The notes beneath the pieces were generated by a model that was not told the origin of the DNA, did not search any database, and worked only from the letters and a program-made list of their open reading frames with translations. Below, piece by piece: positions 21,580 through 33,089 of a stretch of 64,000 nucleotides of DNA. Each line of letters begins with the position of its first letter. Position 1 is the stretch's first letter. The translations under genes were made by a program, and so were the position numbers. The DNA is from Profftia lariciata (GTDB lineage Bacteria; Pseudomonadota; Gammaproteobacteria; Enterobacterales; Enterobacteriaceae): contig NZ_CP045925.1 of assembly GCF_020541265.1 (NCBI RefSeq), positions 744,001 through 808,000 of the forward strand. Reading direction: 5' to 3'.

Positions 21580-21795
21580 ATGCCAGTAATTAAAGTACGT
21601 GATAACGAACCATTCGATGTAGCTTTACGGCGCTTCAAACGTTCATGTGAAAAAGCAGGTATTTTAGCGGAAGTACGTCGTCGTGAATTCTATGAAAAAC
21701 CAACTACTGAGCGTAAACGAGCTAAAGCTTCCGCAGTTAAACGTTATGCTAAAAAATTAACTCGTGAAAATGCGCGTCGTACCAGTTTATATTAG
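21580..21795 (+). CDS. rpsU: Ribosomal protein S21
   Basis: bS21 is a basic protein of the 30S subunit that helps mRNA engagement. Length is 71 residues including Met, as in E. coli. PVIKVRDNEPFDVALRRFKR, the EVRRREFYEKPT segment and the basic C-terminus with AVKRYAKKLTRENARR are conserved. It opens the macromolecular synthesis operon rpsU-dnaG-rpoD, 217 bases before dnaG. The ATG follows a CGAGGTAAAAATTA ribosome-binding site. Confidence 0.98.
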   Translation: MPVIKVRDNEPFDVALRRFKRSCEKAGILAEVRRREFYEKPTTERKRAKASAVKRYAKKLTRENARRTSLY

Positions 21796-22012
21796 ATGAT
21801 TATGTATAAATTAAGCTCGAATAAATAATATTATATAATATGTCTGTTTTATATAATCCAGATATTTTAAAGTTTTATCTAATTAATAGCAATATAAATA
21901 AGAAATGCTTTTAAAATATACAAATATTATATACTTATTATTAATATAGTTAAAATTATTTAGTAATTAGCATTTCTACATTTGTAAAAACAGTAAGGTA
22001 ATCTAAATACCT

Positions 22013-23761
22013 ATGGTAGGACGAATATCGCGTTTATTTATACAGGATTTACTACACAATATCAATATTGTTGATCTTATTAATACGCGCATTCAACTAA
22101 AAAAAAAGGGCAATAACTATCATGCTTGTTGTCCATTTCATAACGAAAAAAATCCTTCATTTATCGTTAATCAAGATAAACAATTTTATTACTGTTTTGG
22201 CTGTGGGGCTCATGGTAATGCTATTGATTTTTTAATGAAGTATGAAATGCTCGATTTTATAAAAAGCATCGAAGAATTAGCAAATATCACAGGTCTTAAA
22301 ATTCCTTTTGAGGCAGGAATAGAAAGCCATAAAACAACAATTCATAAACGTCAACTTATATATAAGTTAATGAATGATCTAAGTGAATTTTATACACAAG
22401 CATTATATCAATCAAATAATAAATATGCACATCAATATTTAGTAAAACGTGGATTAAACCAAGAAATAATAGAGCGTTTTTCTATAGGATACGCACCTCC
22501 TGGTTGGGATAATATTCTTAAAAAATTTGGTTTAAATCTAAATATTCGTAAAGCACTAGATGCTGCGGGAATGTTAATTAATAATGATCAAGGCCAAATT
22601 TATGATCGCTTTCGAGATAGATTAATATTCCCTATTCGTGATAAAAGTGGTCGAATTATTGCTTTTGGTGGCCGCTCTTTAAATAAGAATATTATACCAA
22701 AATATATTAACTCTCCTGACACTGATATATTTCATAAAGGACGTCATTTATTTGGATTATATGAAGCATATAAACATTGCTCTATATTCAATAGTATATT
22801 AGTTGTTGAAGGTTATATGGATGTTATAACTCTAGCGCAATATGGAATTACTTATGCTTTAGCTTCTCTAGGAACTGCTACTACATTAGAACATATTCAA
22901 TTAATGTTTCGTATGACTGATACAATTATCTGCTGCTATGATGGCGATAATGCTGGACGCAAGGCAGCATGGCGCACACTAAACAAAGCACTACCGTTTT
23001 TATATGATGGTAAACAGTTAAAATTTATGTTTTTACCTAATGATGAAGATCCAGATACATTAATACGTAAAGAAGGTAGCACAATCTTTCAACAACGTAT
23101 TGAGAAATCTCAATCACTATCATCTTTTTTGTTTGATATGTTGATACCACAAGTTGATTTAAGTACTCCTGATGGTCGTACTAAGCTTAGTGCTTTATCT
23201 TTACCATTAATTGAACAAATACCAGGTATGACTTTAAGATTATATTTACGGCAGTTTTTAGGTCAAAAAATAGGTATTTTAGATGATCAAAAACTTGATA
23301 AGTTGTTACCAAAACAAATTAATGAAAAAAAAAAATACCATAATTTTCAGATAAAACGTACTAATATGCGTATGCTCATAGGATTATTAGTGCAAAATCC
23401 ATTTTTAGCATCTGAAGTAAATACATTAAATAGTTTTAAAGAATACAAATTACCTGGATTAGCATTATTTATTGAAATAGTTGAAACATGCTTAGCACAA
23501 CCAGGATTAACAACTGGTCAATTACTTGAATTATACCGAGATAATAAATATATTAAACAGCTTGAAAATTTAGCAACTTGGAACCACATGATTATTAAAG
23601 AAATGGTTCACAAAACATTTCTTGATACATTAAGTAGTATTTATGACTCTATGCTAGAACAACGTCAAGAAAAACTTATTGCATTAGATCGTATTAAAGG
23701 TTTAAGTGCTAATCAACGACAAGAATTATGGATACTTAATCAAACATTAGCTAAAAAATAA
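22013..23761 (+). CDS. dnaG: DNA primase DnaG
   Basis: DnaG lays RNA primers at the replication fork. Its 582 residues match E. coli (581). The zinc-binding CHC2 finger has ligands Cys40, His43, Cys61 and Cys64. The TOPRIM catalytic core shows VVEGYMDVI and CYDGDNAGRKAA. The C-terminal helicase-binding region (about 440-582) is present but the least conserved part. It lies between rpsU and rpoD as in the classical operon. The start ATG follows AAGGTAATC. In E. coli a dnaG-rpoD processing site and internal rpoD promoters occur in this region; I cannot identify them here. Confidence 0.97.
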   Translation: MVGRISRLFIQDLLHNINIVDLINTRIQLKKKGNNYHACCPFHNEKNPSFIVNQDKQFYYCFGCGAHGNAIDFLMKYEMLDFIKSIEELANITGLKIPFEAGIESHKTTIHKRQLIYKLMNDLSEFYTQALYQSNNKYAHQYLVKRGLNQEIIERFSIGYAPPGWDNILKKFGLNLNIRKALDAAGMLINNDQGQIYDRFRDRLIFPIRDKSGRIIAFGGRSLNKNIIPKYINSPDTDIFHKGRHLFGLYEAYKHCSIFNSILVVEGYMDVITLAQYGITYALASLGTATTLEHIQLMFRMTDTIICCYDGDNAGRKAAWRTLNKALPFLYDGKQLKFMFLPNDEDPDTLIRKEGSTIFQQRIEKSQSLSSFLFDMLIPQVDLSTPDGRTKLSALSLPLIEQIPGMTLRLYLRQFLGQKIGILDDQKLDKLLPKQINEKKKYHNFQIKRTNMRMLIGLLVQNPFLASEVNTLNSFKEYKLPGLALFIEIVETCLAQPGLTTGQLLELYRDNKYIKQLENLATWNHMIIKEMVHKTFLDTLSSIYDSMLEQRQEKLIALDRIKGLSANQRQELWILNQTLAKK

Positions 23762-24018
23762 TGACTCATAATAACTAATAAATATATTTCTTTTTAAGAA
23801 TATTTTGTTTATATTATTTATGTATAAATGTTTATTTCAAACAATAAAGTACTTCATTTAATGTTTTAACATGCAACAAAGATTATATAAAATGCATAGA
23901 AAAATAATTTTTTTTTTCCTAAGAATAAAAAGAGAATACATACTTAAAAAGTATTCATTATTGTTAACAGTGATACTGCTTAACGTCGATTTAAACTATA
24001 AAGTATGGATATTGTCTT

Positions 24019-25839
24019 ATGGAGCATAACTCAGAGTCACAGTTCAAACTTCTTGTTACTAAAGGTAAGGAACAAGGCTATCTTACCTATTCTGAAGTCA
24101 ATGATCATTTGCCGGATGATATAATCGATTCAGACCAAATAGCAGATATCATTAGAATGATTAATGACATGGGCATTCAAGTGCTGGAGAAAGCACCTGA
24201 CGCTGATGATTTAATGCTAGCAGAAAACATTGATGATGAAGATGCTGCCGAAGCAGCTGTACAAGTATTATCAAGTGTAGAAGCTGAGATAGGAAGAACT
24301 ACTGACCCAATACGTATGTACATGAGAGAAATGGGCACTGTAGAACTTTTGACTCGTGAAGGAGAAATAGATATCGCTAAACGTATCGAAGATGGTATTA
24401 ATCAAGTTCAGCATTCTGTAATTGAGTATCCAGAAGCAATTACATACTTACTTGAACAATATGAGCATGTTCAAGCAGAAGAAGCTAGTTTATCTGATAT
24501 TATTACTGGTTTTGTAGATCCTTATGCAGAAGAAGATTTAATACTAACAGCGACTAATATTGGTTCTGAGTTATCTTCAGAAGATCTGCATGAAGATGAT
24601 GGAGACGAAGAAAATACAGATGATAACAATATAGACCAAGAGTTAGCACAACAAAAATTCTCTGAATTACGTGAACAATATGCAAAAACACATATAGCTA
24701 TTAAAACTTATGGTCGTAGACATGCAATAGTAGAAAAAGAAATACTAAATCTTTCAGAAGTATTTAAACAATTTCGTTTAGTACCAAAACAATTTGATTA
24801 TCTTATTAACAGTATGCGTCATATGATGGATCGGGTACGTACTCAAGAACGTTTAATTATGAAATTATGCGTTGAACAAAGTAAAATGCCAAAAAAAAGT
24901 TTTATTACTTTATTTACTGGCAATGAAACTAATACGACTTGGTTTGATGCTGCGTTAGCCATGGCCAAACCATGGGGAGATAGGCTAAAATATGTACGTG
25001 AAGATGTTGAATATAGCTTAAATAAATTACATGAAATAGAAGAAGAAACTGATCTTACGATCGAACAAGTAAAAGATATAAATCGTCGTATGTCTATTGG
25101 TGAAGCAAAAGCTCGTCGTGCAAAAAAAGAAATGGTTGAAGCTAACTTACGTTTAGTCATTTCTATTGCTAAAAAATATACTAATCGTGGTTTACAGTTT
25201 CTAGATTTAATTCAAGAAGGAAATATAGGGTTAATGAAAGCAGTTGATAAGTTTGAATATCGTCGTGGTTATAAATTTTCAACTTATGCAACATGGTGGA
25301 TTCGTCAGGCCATTACCCGTTCTATAGCAGATCAAGCACGTACTATACGTATTCCTGTACACATGATTGAAACTATTAATAAACTTAATCGTATTTCTCG
25401 GCAAATTTTACAAGAAATAGGACGCGAACCTACACCAGAAGAATTAGCTGAACGTATGATGATACCAGAAGATAAAATACGCAAAGTATTAAAAATAGCT
25501 AAAGAACCTATTTCTATGGAAACTCCTATAGGTGATGATGAAGATTCACATTTAAGTGATTTTATTGAAGATACAACACTAGAATTACCATTAGATTCTG
25601 CTACTTCAGAAAGTTTACGTTCTGTAACTCGTGATATTTTATCTGGCTTAACAACACGTGAAGCTAAAGTATTACGTATGCGTTTTGGTATTGATATGAA
25701 CACAGACCATACTTTAGAGGAAGTGGGTAAACAATTTGATGTAACTCGCGAACGTATACGTCAGATAGAAGCAAAAGCACTACGCAAACTACGTCATCCA
25801 AGCCGCTCTGAAGTATTACGTAGTTTTTTAGACGATTAA
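24019..25839 (+). CDS. rpoD: RNA polymerase sigma-70 factor RpoD
   Basis: RpoD is the housekeeping sigma factor. Its 606 residues compare with 613 in E. coli. Region 1.1 opens the protein (KGKEQGYLTYSEVNDHLP). Region 1.2 begins near DPIRMYMREMGTVELLTREG. An acidic non-conserved stretch lies around residues 185-210. Region 2.3-2.4 holds KFSTYATWWIRQAITRSIAD; region 4.2 holds TLEEVGKQFDVTRERIRQIE and ends RSEVLRSFLDD. All promoter-recognition parts look intact, consistent with the E. coli-like str promoter seen in the same window. No terminator is obvious downstream. Confidence 0.98.
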   Translation: MEHNSESQFKLLVTKGKEQGYLTYSEVNDHLPDDIIDSDQIADIIRMINDMGIQVLEKAPDADDLMLAENIDDEDAAEAAVQVLSSVEAEIGRTTDPIRMYMREMGTVELLTREGEIDIAKRIEDGINQVQHSVIEYPEAITYLLEQYEHVQAEEASLSDIITGFVDPYAEEDLILTATNIGSELSSEDLHEDDGDEENTDDNNIDQELAQQKFSELREQYAKTHIAIKTYGRRHAIVEKEILNLSEVFKQFRLVPKQFDYLINSMRHMMDRVRTQERLIMKLCVEQSKMPKKSFITLFTGNETNTTWFDAALAMAKPWGDRLKYVREDVEYSLNKLHEIEEETDLTIEQVKDINRRMSIGEAKARRAKKEMVEANLRLVISIAKKYTNRGLQFLDLIQEGNIGLMKAVDKFEYRRGYKFSTYATWWIRQAITRSIADQARTIRIPVHMIETINKLNRISRQILQEIGREPTPEELAERMMIPEDKIRKVLKIAKEPISMETPIGDDEDSHLSDFIEDTTLELPLDSATSESLRSVTRDILSGLTTREAKVLRMRFGIDMNTDHTLEEVGKQFDVTRERIRQIEAKALRKLRHPSRSEVLRSFLDD

Positions 25840-27502
25840 TTTTATGTTATAGTTTATTAAAAATAATGGAATAAGAAATATATTAAAATTATTTTTATTA
25901 GATAAAGTATATATTTTATATATATCTATATATATTAATGTACTATATAATGAGTAATGTATTAATATATATAATATTTTATTAATATACAATATGATAT
26001 TAAATATATAAAGAACGCGTATTAAGAGCTATTAACTTAATATAAGTTAAGTTATTTAATAGTAAATTATATAATTAATTATAATAATATTTTGTTATTT
26101 AGTTTTTTATTATATTTTAATAATAATACTAAAATTAGTAGTTTTAATTATAATGATTGAATAATATATAAATATTTTTATATTTATTTTTATTAAAAAT
26201 AAATTATTATATGATAATTATAAAATATACAATCAAATTTATTTAATATTTTGTTATTTTTTATGTTATTATTTTATATATAATATTAGTTGATTTATTT
26301 AATAGTACTAATTATGTAAATTAATATAATTAATACATAATATTGTAATTGTATTTATTATAGTTATTATTTTATTTATAAATATTAGTCAATATTTATG
26401 AAATAAATAAACTATTTTTATAAAAAATTATTTGTTTTATTATATTATATTAATATAATATTTATATGATAAAAATACAATAATATATATTATATTAATA
26501 TATATAAATTAAAAATTAACTATTAATATATATTATATTGATGATTTTATTATAAATTAATAAATGCTAAAAATATATTATAAATTATAAAAATTATTTA
26601 GTATGTCTATATAATACAAAGATCCTTATATAACAGGAAGAATATTAAGAAATTACTATAAATAATAAATATATAATATGTTATTAAATATTAAATGAGT
26701 TATAAATTATAATTGTTTTATGTATGATAGTATATAACTAATTAGTAAGCATTATATTGTAATAAATATTTCAAATATATTCTATGACTCACAATATTAA
26801 TTTTACTATGATTTAAATCATGATGAGATAATAATAAGAATATTTATACAACTAACATCTTAATATATATAAGATAATCTTTAATGCATTCAAACTATAT
26901 GTATACTGAATGATAAAATAATTCTTTATTTATTATATAATATATTTAATGTTATAATGACTATATATGAAATATATAATCATATAACCATGATAATACA
27001 AAATTATTATTCTTTATAGATCTAAAAAAATTATTATCTACATTAAACATATTATTATTAATGACTGAGAAAGTATAGTGCTAGCACGTTATCGAGATAA
27101 ATATTAAATATATCTATTAATGAATAAAATTAATGTAAATGTAATGGTTTAGTAATCACTTATCATTAATAATGATAATTACTTATAAAAATATAAAGCA
27201 TGTAAAAATAAAAAGATAAAAGAACATTGATATAAAAGACTGCATTAAATTTTGAACATGACTATAATAATAAGTATTGTATTTTATAAGATATATACTT
27301 GTATAAATATGTGATACTTCACAAGTAGTCAATACTCTTTAATAAGAAACTCTATAGATAAATTAGTTTATTATAAATAATAAATTAGTTTTAATAATTA
27401 TAATATTTTAAATATTCTAAAAAATTACAATAAAAATAAATAACTTTTTATGATATTACTATAGTCATAAATATTTTTAAAAAATGTACTAGAGGATCTA
27501 TT
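25840..27502. other. 1.7 kb AT desert between rpoD and pgk
   Basis: In E. coli epd precedes pgk; no epd fragment is readable here. Most of the stretch is A/T. A slightly less AT-rich patch (27061-27095, around GTGCTAGCACGTTATCGAG) and the small palindrome TTATCATTAATAATGATAA near 27162-27180 are all I can single out. Confidence 0.6.
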
Positions 27503-28657
27503 ATGCATATGATTCAAATGACCGATTTAAATTTAGCTGGTAAACGTGTTTTCATCCGTTCAGATTTAAATGTTCCAATAAAAAATAATAAAATTACATC
27601 AGATGCACGTATACGTGCATCGTTGCCAACTATCGAATCCGCTCTTAAGCAGGGAGCGTATGTTATGGTAACTTCTCATCTAGGACGTCCTACCGAAGGG
27701 CAATATAATACAGCATACTCTTTACTACCCGTAGTTAATTATTTAAAAAAATATTTAAAATTACCAATTCGTTTAATACAGCATTATCTAGACGGTGTTG
27801 ATCTTATACCAGGTGAGTTAGTGATTCTAGAAAATGTTCGTTTCAATAAAGGTGAACAGCAAAACGATGATACTTTATCTAAAAAATATGCTGCACTATG
27901 TGATATTTACGTAATGGACGCATTCGGTACTGCACATCGTACAGAATCTTCTACTCACGGTATTAGCAAGTTTGCTCCGGTTGCTTGTGCTGGCCCACTG
28001 TTATATGCAGAATTAGTAGCACTAAATAATATAAAACGTCCAATAATTTCTATAGTTGGTGGTTCTAAAGTTTCTACTAAACTTAATTTACTAGATGCTT
28101 TATCTAAAATATCTGATAAGATAATTGTTGGTGGTGGTATTGCTAATACTTTTATTGCCGCTCAAGGATACAATGTAGGTCAATCTTTATATGAAATAGA
28201 TATGATAGAAGAAGCAAAAAAATTATTAACTACTTATGATATTCCAGTGCCAACTGATGTACGTACTGCTACAGAGTTTTCTGATACTGCGATTGCAACT
28301 ATGAAAAATGTAAAAGACATTAAAGATAATGAACAAATTTTAGATTTGGGAGATGTTTCTGCACATGCATTAGCTAAAATTATAAAAAATGCAAAAACAA
28401 TTTTATGGAATGGTCCATTAGGAGTATTTGAGTTTCCTAATTTTTGTCAAGGAACTAAAATTATTGCTCAAGCTATTATTGAAAGCAAAGCATTCTCTAT
28501 TGCAGGAGGTGGTGATACGTTAGCAGCTATTGATTTGTTTGGCATTGCAGAAAAAATTTCTTATATTTCTACTGGAGGTGGTGCATTACTTGAGTGTATT
28601 CAAGGTAAAAAATTGCCAACTGTAGCTATATTAGAAGAACGTGCTAAATTGTTATAA
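27503..28657 (+). CDS. pgk: Phosphoglycerate kinase
   Basis: Pgk makes ATP and 3-phosphoglycerate from 1,3-bisphosphoglycerate in glycolysis. It has 384 residues (E. coli 387). The N-terminal substrate domain shows FIRSDLNVP and TSHLGRPTEG; the hinge and nucleotide domain show IVGGSKVSTKL, LWNGPLGVFEFPNF and the glycine-rich AGGGDTLAAI. The first ATG (27503) follows AGAGGATCTATT; a second ATG two codons on is possible but less well spaced. fbaA follows after 121 bases, the usual enterobacterial pair. Confidence 0.98.
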   Translation: MHMIQMTDLNLAGKRVFIRSDLNVPIKNNKITSDARIRASLPTIESALKQGAYVMVTSHLGRPTEGQYNTAYSLLPVVNYLKKYLKLPIRLIQHYLDGVDLIPGELVILENVRFNKGEQQNDDTLSKKYAALCDIYVMDAFGTAHRTESSTHGISKFAPVACAGPLLYAELVALNNIKRPIISIVGGSKVSTKLNLLDALSKISDKIIVGGGIANTFIAAQGYNVGQSLYEIDMIEEAKKLLTTYDIPVPTDVRTATEFSDTAIATMKNVKDIKDNEQILDLGDVSAHALAKIIKNAKTILWNGPLGVFEFPNFCQGTKIIAQAIIESKAFSIAGGGDTLAAIDLFGIAEKISYISTGGGALLECIQGKKLPTVAILEERAKLL

Positions 28658-28778
28658 ATTTATATAATAATTAGAATCTTTTATTATGTGATTAATAAAA
28701 ATATTTTATAAAATTTCTTATTATAATTAATATCATATAATTAAAATTATTTTTACCTAGTAATAGGACATATGTAAT

Positions 28779-29858
28779 ATGTATAAAATGTTAGATTATA
28801 TTAAACCAGGTGTGATTACTGGTGATAATGTTCAGAAAGTTTTTCAGATAGCTAAAGACAAAAAATTTGCATTACCTGCAGTAAACTGTATTGGTACAGA
28901 TTCTATAAACGCAGTGATGGAAGCAGCTGTAAAAATGAATGCTCCTGTTATTGTACAGTTTTCAAATGGTGGTGCTGCATTTATTGCCGGAAAAGGTATA
29001 CGTACTAATCATGCTCAAGATGCTGCTATCTTAGGTGCTATATCTGGAGCACATCATGTCCATCAAATGGCTAAGTACTATGGTATTCCAGTAATAATAC
29101 ATACTGATCATTGTTCTAAAAAACTACTTCCGTGGATCGATGGTCTTTTAAATGCTGGCGAAAAATATTTTATAGATACTGGAAAACCACTATTTTCTTC
29201 TCATATGATAGACTTGTCAGCAGAACCTCTCGAAGAAAATATAGATCTTTGCTCTAAATATATGGCTCGTATGTCTAAAATAGGAATGACATTAGAAATT
29301 GAACTAGGTTGTACTGGTGGAGAAGAAGATGGAATAGATAATAGTAATTTAGATAGTGCTATATTATATACCAAACCAGAAGAAGTAGAATATGCATATA
29401 CTAAACTTAATGCAATAAGCCCACGTTTTACTATAGCCGCTTCTTTTGGTAATGTCCATGGAGTTTACAAGCCAGGCAATATACAATTAACTCCAAAAAT
29501 TTTACGTAATTCTCAGGAGCATATTTCTAATAAATATTATTTGCCGCACAATTATTTAAATTTTGTATTCCATGGAGGTTCTGGTTCTACTATTGAAGAT
29601 ATTAAAGAAGCTATAAGCTATGGCGTCGTTAAAATAAATATTGATACCGATACCCAGTGGGCAACATGGCAAGGTATTATGAATTATTATAAAAACAATA
29701 TAGAATATCTTCAAAGTCAATTAGGTAATTCTCATGGAACAGATCAACCTAATAAAAAATATTATGAACCACGTGTTTGGCTGCGTGCTGCTCAAATTAG
29801 TATGATTGCTCGTTTAGAAATTATATTTAACGTATTAAATTGCAAAAATATTTTATAA
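28779..29858 (+). CDS. fbaA: Fructose-bisphosphate aldolase, class II
   Basis: FbaA is the zinc-dependent aldolase of glycolysis. Its 359 residues equal the E. coli length. The zinc site is visible in HTDHCSKKLLPW (about residues 108-119), ELGCTGGEEDG, GNVHGVYKPGN and FHGGSGST, and the dihydroxyacetone phosphate-binding segment in VKINIDTDTQWA. It lies directly after pgk. No recognisable terminator follows. Confidence 0.98.
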   Translation: MYKMLDYIKPGVITGDNVQKVFQIAKDKKFALPAVNCIGTDSINAVMEAAVKMNAPVIVQFSNGGAAFIAGKGIRTNHAQDAAILGAISGAHHVHQMAKYYGIPVIIHTDHCSKKLLPWIDGLLNAGEKYFIDTGKPLFSSHMIDLSAEPLEENIDLCSKYMARMSKIGMTLEIELGCTGGEEDGIDNSNLDSAILYTKPEEVEYAYTKLNAISPRFTIAASFGNVHGVYKPGNIQLTPKILRNSQEHISNKYYLPHNYLNFVFHGGSGSTIEDIKEAISYGVVKINIDTDTQWATWQGIMNYYKNNIEYLQSQLGNSHGTDQPNKKYYEPRVWLRAAQISMIARLEIIFNVLNCKNIL

Positions 29859-32315
29859 TTATTATTAATAATATTATCTATTTTATTTATATATTTATCT
29901 TATTTAAGATATATAGTATATTAAAAGAATAGCATGTGTTATATACAATGTTAATTAAGATTTAAAAAATTAATATAATAAAAAATATTATTTGATTTGT
30001 AAAATTTTTGGTTTAAATAGTATCTACAATAGATAGATAATTACTACTAATAAAATAGTATTTTTAACTATATAATGTTGTTTTCTAAAAAATACTTATA
30101 TAACCAATATACCAAATAGTTTTAGAAAAAAATTTATGTCATGTGATAATCTTACAGACTGTATTAATTTGGATAAAGTATTTAGTTAATACAATAATAA
30201 TAAAATCTTATTGGCACTGTAAACATTATTTATAGATATAATTATTTAAACTTATTAATTAAGTTTTGTTTAATACTTTAATCAGTATAACTAATTTAAA
30301 AGCAATATTATCTAGTATAGAACATGTATTCTATATTAGATAATTAATAAAAATTATCTTTTAGCAAAAAAAGATTATATTAATATACATATAATATCAA
30401 GATAAATACTAAGATATAATTTATTATAAATATTAATCTAAAAAGATTATTTATTAAATAATATATTTTAATTGAACAACACAATAACTTAGTAATCAGT
30501 AATTTATAGAAAATACGATAATAATTAATTTATTTTATTTTAATATGATGGATTATCTGAAGTCTATACTTATTATTAATAATAATCTATATATTAATTA
30601 GTTATTTAACTATAAAAATATAGTATTTATTTAAAACATTGCATTAATTTTTAATTAGATTAATATTTTATATGTATATGAATATACTTCAAAATATATA
30701 ATATAAAAATATTTTTTTATTATATTATTATATATATGAATATATAACTTATGTATTAGTTATAAAATCATAATACATTTATTAATAATATAAAAAATAT
30801 TAATATATTATAGAATAATAAAGATGCATATAGCAACTTATAATTATTGTTATAAACAATAATAATTCAATAAGCTTGCTCTACTTATTAATATTATACT
30901 ATTATAATTAATTTATATTATTACTATTCTATAGTATAGAATTTTATAATAGTTGATAAATGTACAAAACATTGATATATTAACTCTCTATAGAGTACTA
31001 TTATTATATATAAAATAAGTTATACCTATAAAGGTATATTATTAATAATCAGGCATTTATATATATATTTTAATTATTTTATTAAGTTATTATAGTATTT
31101 GAAAATATTTAATTTTTCTAGAAATAAAAAATTAATTAAATAAATAGTAATATTTGATTTATATTCAATGACTGTCAGTCAGTTATATTAATAACAATGA
31201 CTGACAATCAGCATATAACTTATAAAATAGATAAAAAACATTCATACAATATATAATAAAAATTATGCTTTTCAAGATAAAACATTGTTATAATCACTAA
31301 TTAATAAAACAAAATATTCAAATCACTAAATAATTATTATATGTACAATATATAAGTAAAGATGCTATAATCTATTATGGTGATTAGTTAATAATAAGTA
31401 TCATTCAATAAAAGTAAATAGCAAAATATTTTTATATAAAAAACTTATAATAATTATTTTGTTAAAAATATTTATATAGACTTAATGAATCTATATAATA
31501 TGATACAACTAATATATTTAATATAAATATAGTATAAGAATACTTAAACTAATTAAATCATTATATATTACTAATATTTATTAGTTAATATATCAAATAA
31601 ATTTTGTTAAATTATTAAACGTAATAATACTATAACTTAATACAAGTTTTTAAAAACATTATTATAGTCATGTAACCTTTGATAGTATCTTGTAATATAT
31701 TTTATAAAACAAATAAATACTATTTTGTATGTTATTACAAAAAATAAATTTATTTATGTTATATTTATATATTTAATAAGTTATCAACTATTGTAATTTA
31801 TAGATATAAACAGTAACTATTTAATTCTATTTTTTAAAAACAAATAATTTATTATATCTAATAATTTTATATTAAAGATATTTTAAGAATGCATGAATAA
31901 TAATAGATTTCTATAATATAGAAAAAATTAATAATTTAATATTATTATAGATAAAAATAAAAAAATACAGAATAAATAATCAATAGCTATTACATAAAAA
32001 TATAATGTTTATTGCAATAAGGTAACAAAAATTTAATATAATAAAAGAGTACTTTATTCTAGATAGAAATAACATTATAGTATACTATATATTAATAATT
32101 ATATTATTTATGTTTTCAGATTATCAAATAATATGTTATAATAATATTGATATATTTAATATATTAGAATGTAAATTTAAACAACAATAATTCTGTTATT
32201 TTATTTAACATAAATAATCATATAAGTTGTACAATATTTATTTTATTGCAGTATCTTCATGGATAGTACATTTTAATTAAATGAATAACGATAATATGCA
32301 AGGTAACGATTACTT
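29859..32315. other. 2.5 kb AT desert between fbaA and tusD
   Basis: No gene or readable pseudogene occurs here. The one distinct element is a repeat-hairpin at 31168-31210, listed separately. The ribosome-binding site of tusD (AAGGTAACGATTACTT) closes the gap. Confidence 0.6.
31168..31210. repeat. Isolated hairpin and direct repeat inside desert
   Basis: AATGACTGTCAGTCA is followed 16 bases later by AATGACTGACAATCA. TGTCAGTCA at 31173-31181 pairs with TGACTGACA at 31198-31206, and inside it GTTAT pairs with ATAAC, giving a 9+5 bp stem with an AA bulge. TGACTGTCAGTCA is itself an odd palindrome. It is more GC-rich than its surroundings. TetR-type operators look similar, but no such regulator is nearby. 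Function unknown. Confidence 0.5.
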
Positions 32316-32705
32316 ATGTTAAGTTATACTCTTTTAGTAAACGGCCCAGCATATGGTACTCAGGCCGCTAGTAGTGCTTATCAATTTGCACAAGCAATTA
32401 TTATGAATGGATATCGTTTAATTAGTATATTCTTCTATCGTGAAGGTGTAACAAATGCAAATAAACTGATATTCCCAATAAATAATGAATTTAATCTTGT
32501 ATGTGCATGGTATTCTTTTGCAAAAAAACATGATATTAAGCTTTATGTTTGTATTATAGCTTCTTTACGTCGTGGTATAATTTCTTATAATAAAGATACT
32601 AACATTAGTCTGACACATGATAATATACATGATGGTTTTATATTAAGTGGTTTAGGATTATTAATGGAAGCAATGCTAAATAGTGATCGCTTTTTACAAT
32701 TTTAA
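32316..32705 (+). CDS. tusD: TusD sulfur-relay protein
   Basis: TusD, TusC and TusB form the complex that passes sulfur from TusA to TusE and MnmA for 2-thiouridine in tRNA position 34. The product has 129 residues (E. coli 128). The sulfur-carrying cysteine is Cys79 (Cys78 in E. coli numbering) in KLYVCIIASLRRG. The DsrE-fold start VNGPAYGTQAASSAYQFA and the end LSGLGLLMEAMLNSDRFLQF are strongly conserved. It is the first gene of tusDCB, just upstream of the str operon as in E. coli. Confidence 0.97.
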   Translation: MLSYTLLVNGPAYGTQAASSAYQFAQAIIMNGYRLISIFFYREGVTNANKLIFPINNEFNLVCAWYSFAKKHDIKLYVCIIASLRRGIISYNKDTNISLTHDNIHDGFILSGLGLLMEAMLNSDRFLQF

Positions 32706-32714
32706 AGACATTGT

Positions 32715-33074
32715 ATGAAACGTTTAGCTTTTGTATTTATACAATCTCCTTATACAACAAGTGCAGGAAGAGAAGGATTAGATACTCTTCTAGCAGCTTC
32801 TGCGTTTTGCAAAGATATTCGAGTATTTTTTATAGGTGATAGTATTTTACAATTACTACCTGATCAAAAACCAGATAAAATTCTTTACTATAATTATACG
32901 GCAACCTTTGCTGTTATGCCACTTTATGATATCGTAGATATTTATATATGTTTAGAATCACTATATGAAAGAGGTCTACAAGATTATAAACATTGGATAA
33001 CTAAGGTTAAGATACGCAATGCAAAACAAATTCGACAAGATCTTGAAAAATGCAATGTAGTTCTAACTTTCTAG
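32715..33074 (+). CDS. tusC: TusC sulfur-relay protein
   Basis: TusC is the middle subunit of the TusBCD hexamer; it has the DsrE/F fold but no essential sulfur-carrying cysteine is known in the family. The 119 residues equal the E. coli length. Family features are FIQSPYTTSAGREGLDTLLA at the N-terminus and AVMPLYDIVDIY in the second half. It starts nine bases after tusD and ends 15 bases before tusB, so the three are almost certainly cotranscribed and translationally coupled. Confidence 0.95.
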   Translation: MKRLAFVFIQSPYTTSAGREGLDTLLAASAFCKDIRVFFIGDSILQLLPDQKPDKILYYNYTATFAVMPLYDIVDIYICLESLYERGLQDYKHWITKVKIRNAKQIRQDLEKCNVVLTF

Positions 33075-33089
33075 CTAGGAAAATTTTAT

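Noticed and set aside
26100..26560. Repeated TATATTA/TAATATA strings as tandem repeat or CRISPR array
   Set aside because: No regular unit or spacer pattern exists; the strings follow from base composition.
27150..27185. TTATCATTAATAATGATAA as an operator
   Set aside because: Eight A/T-dominated base pairs are expected by chance in this DNA.
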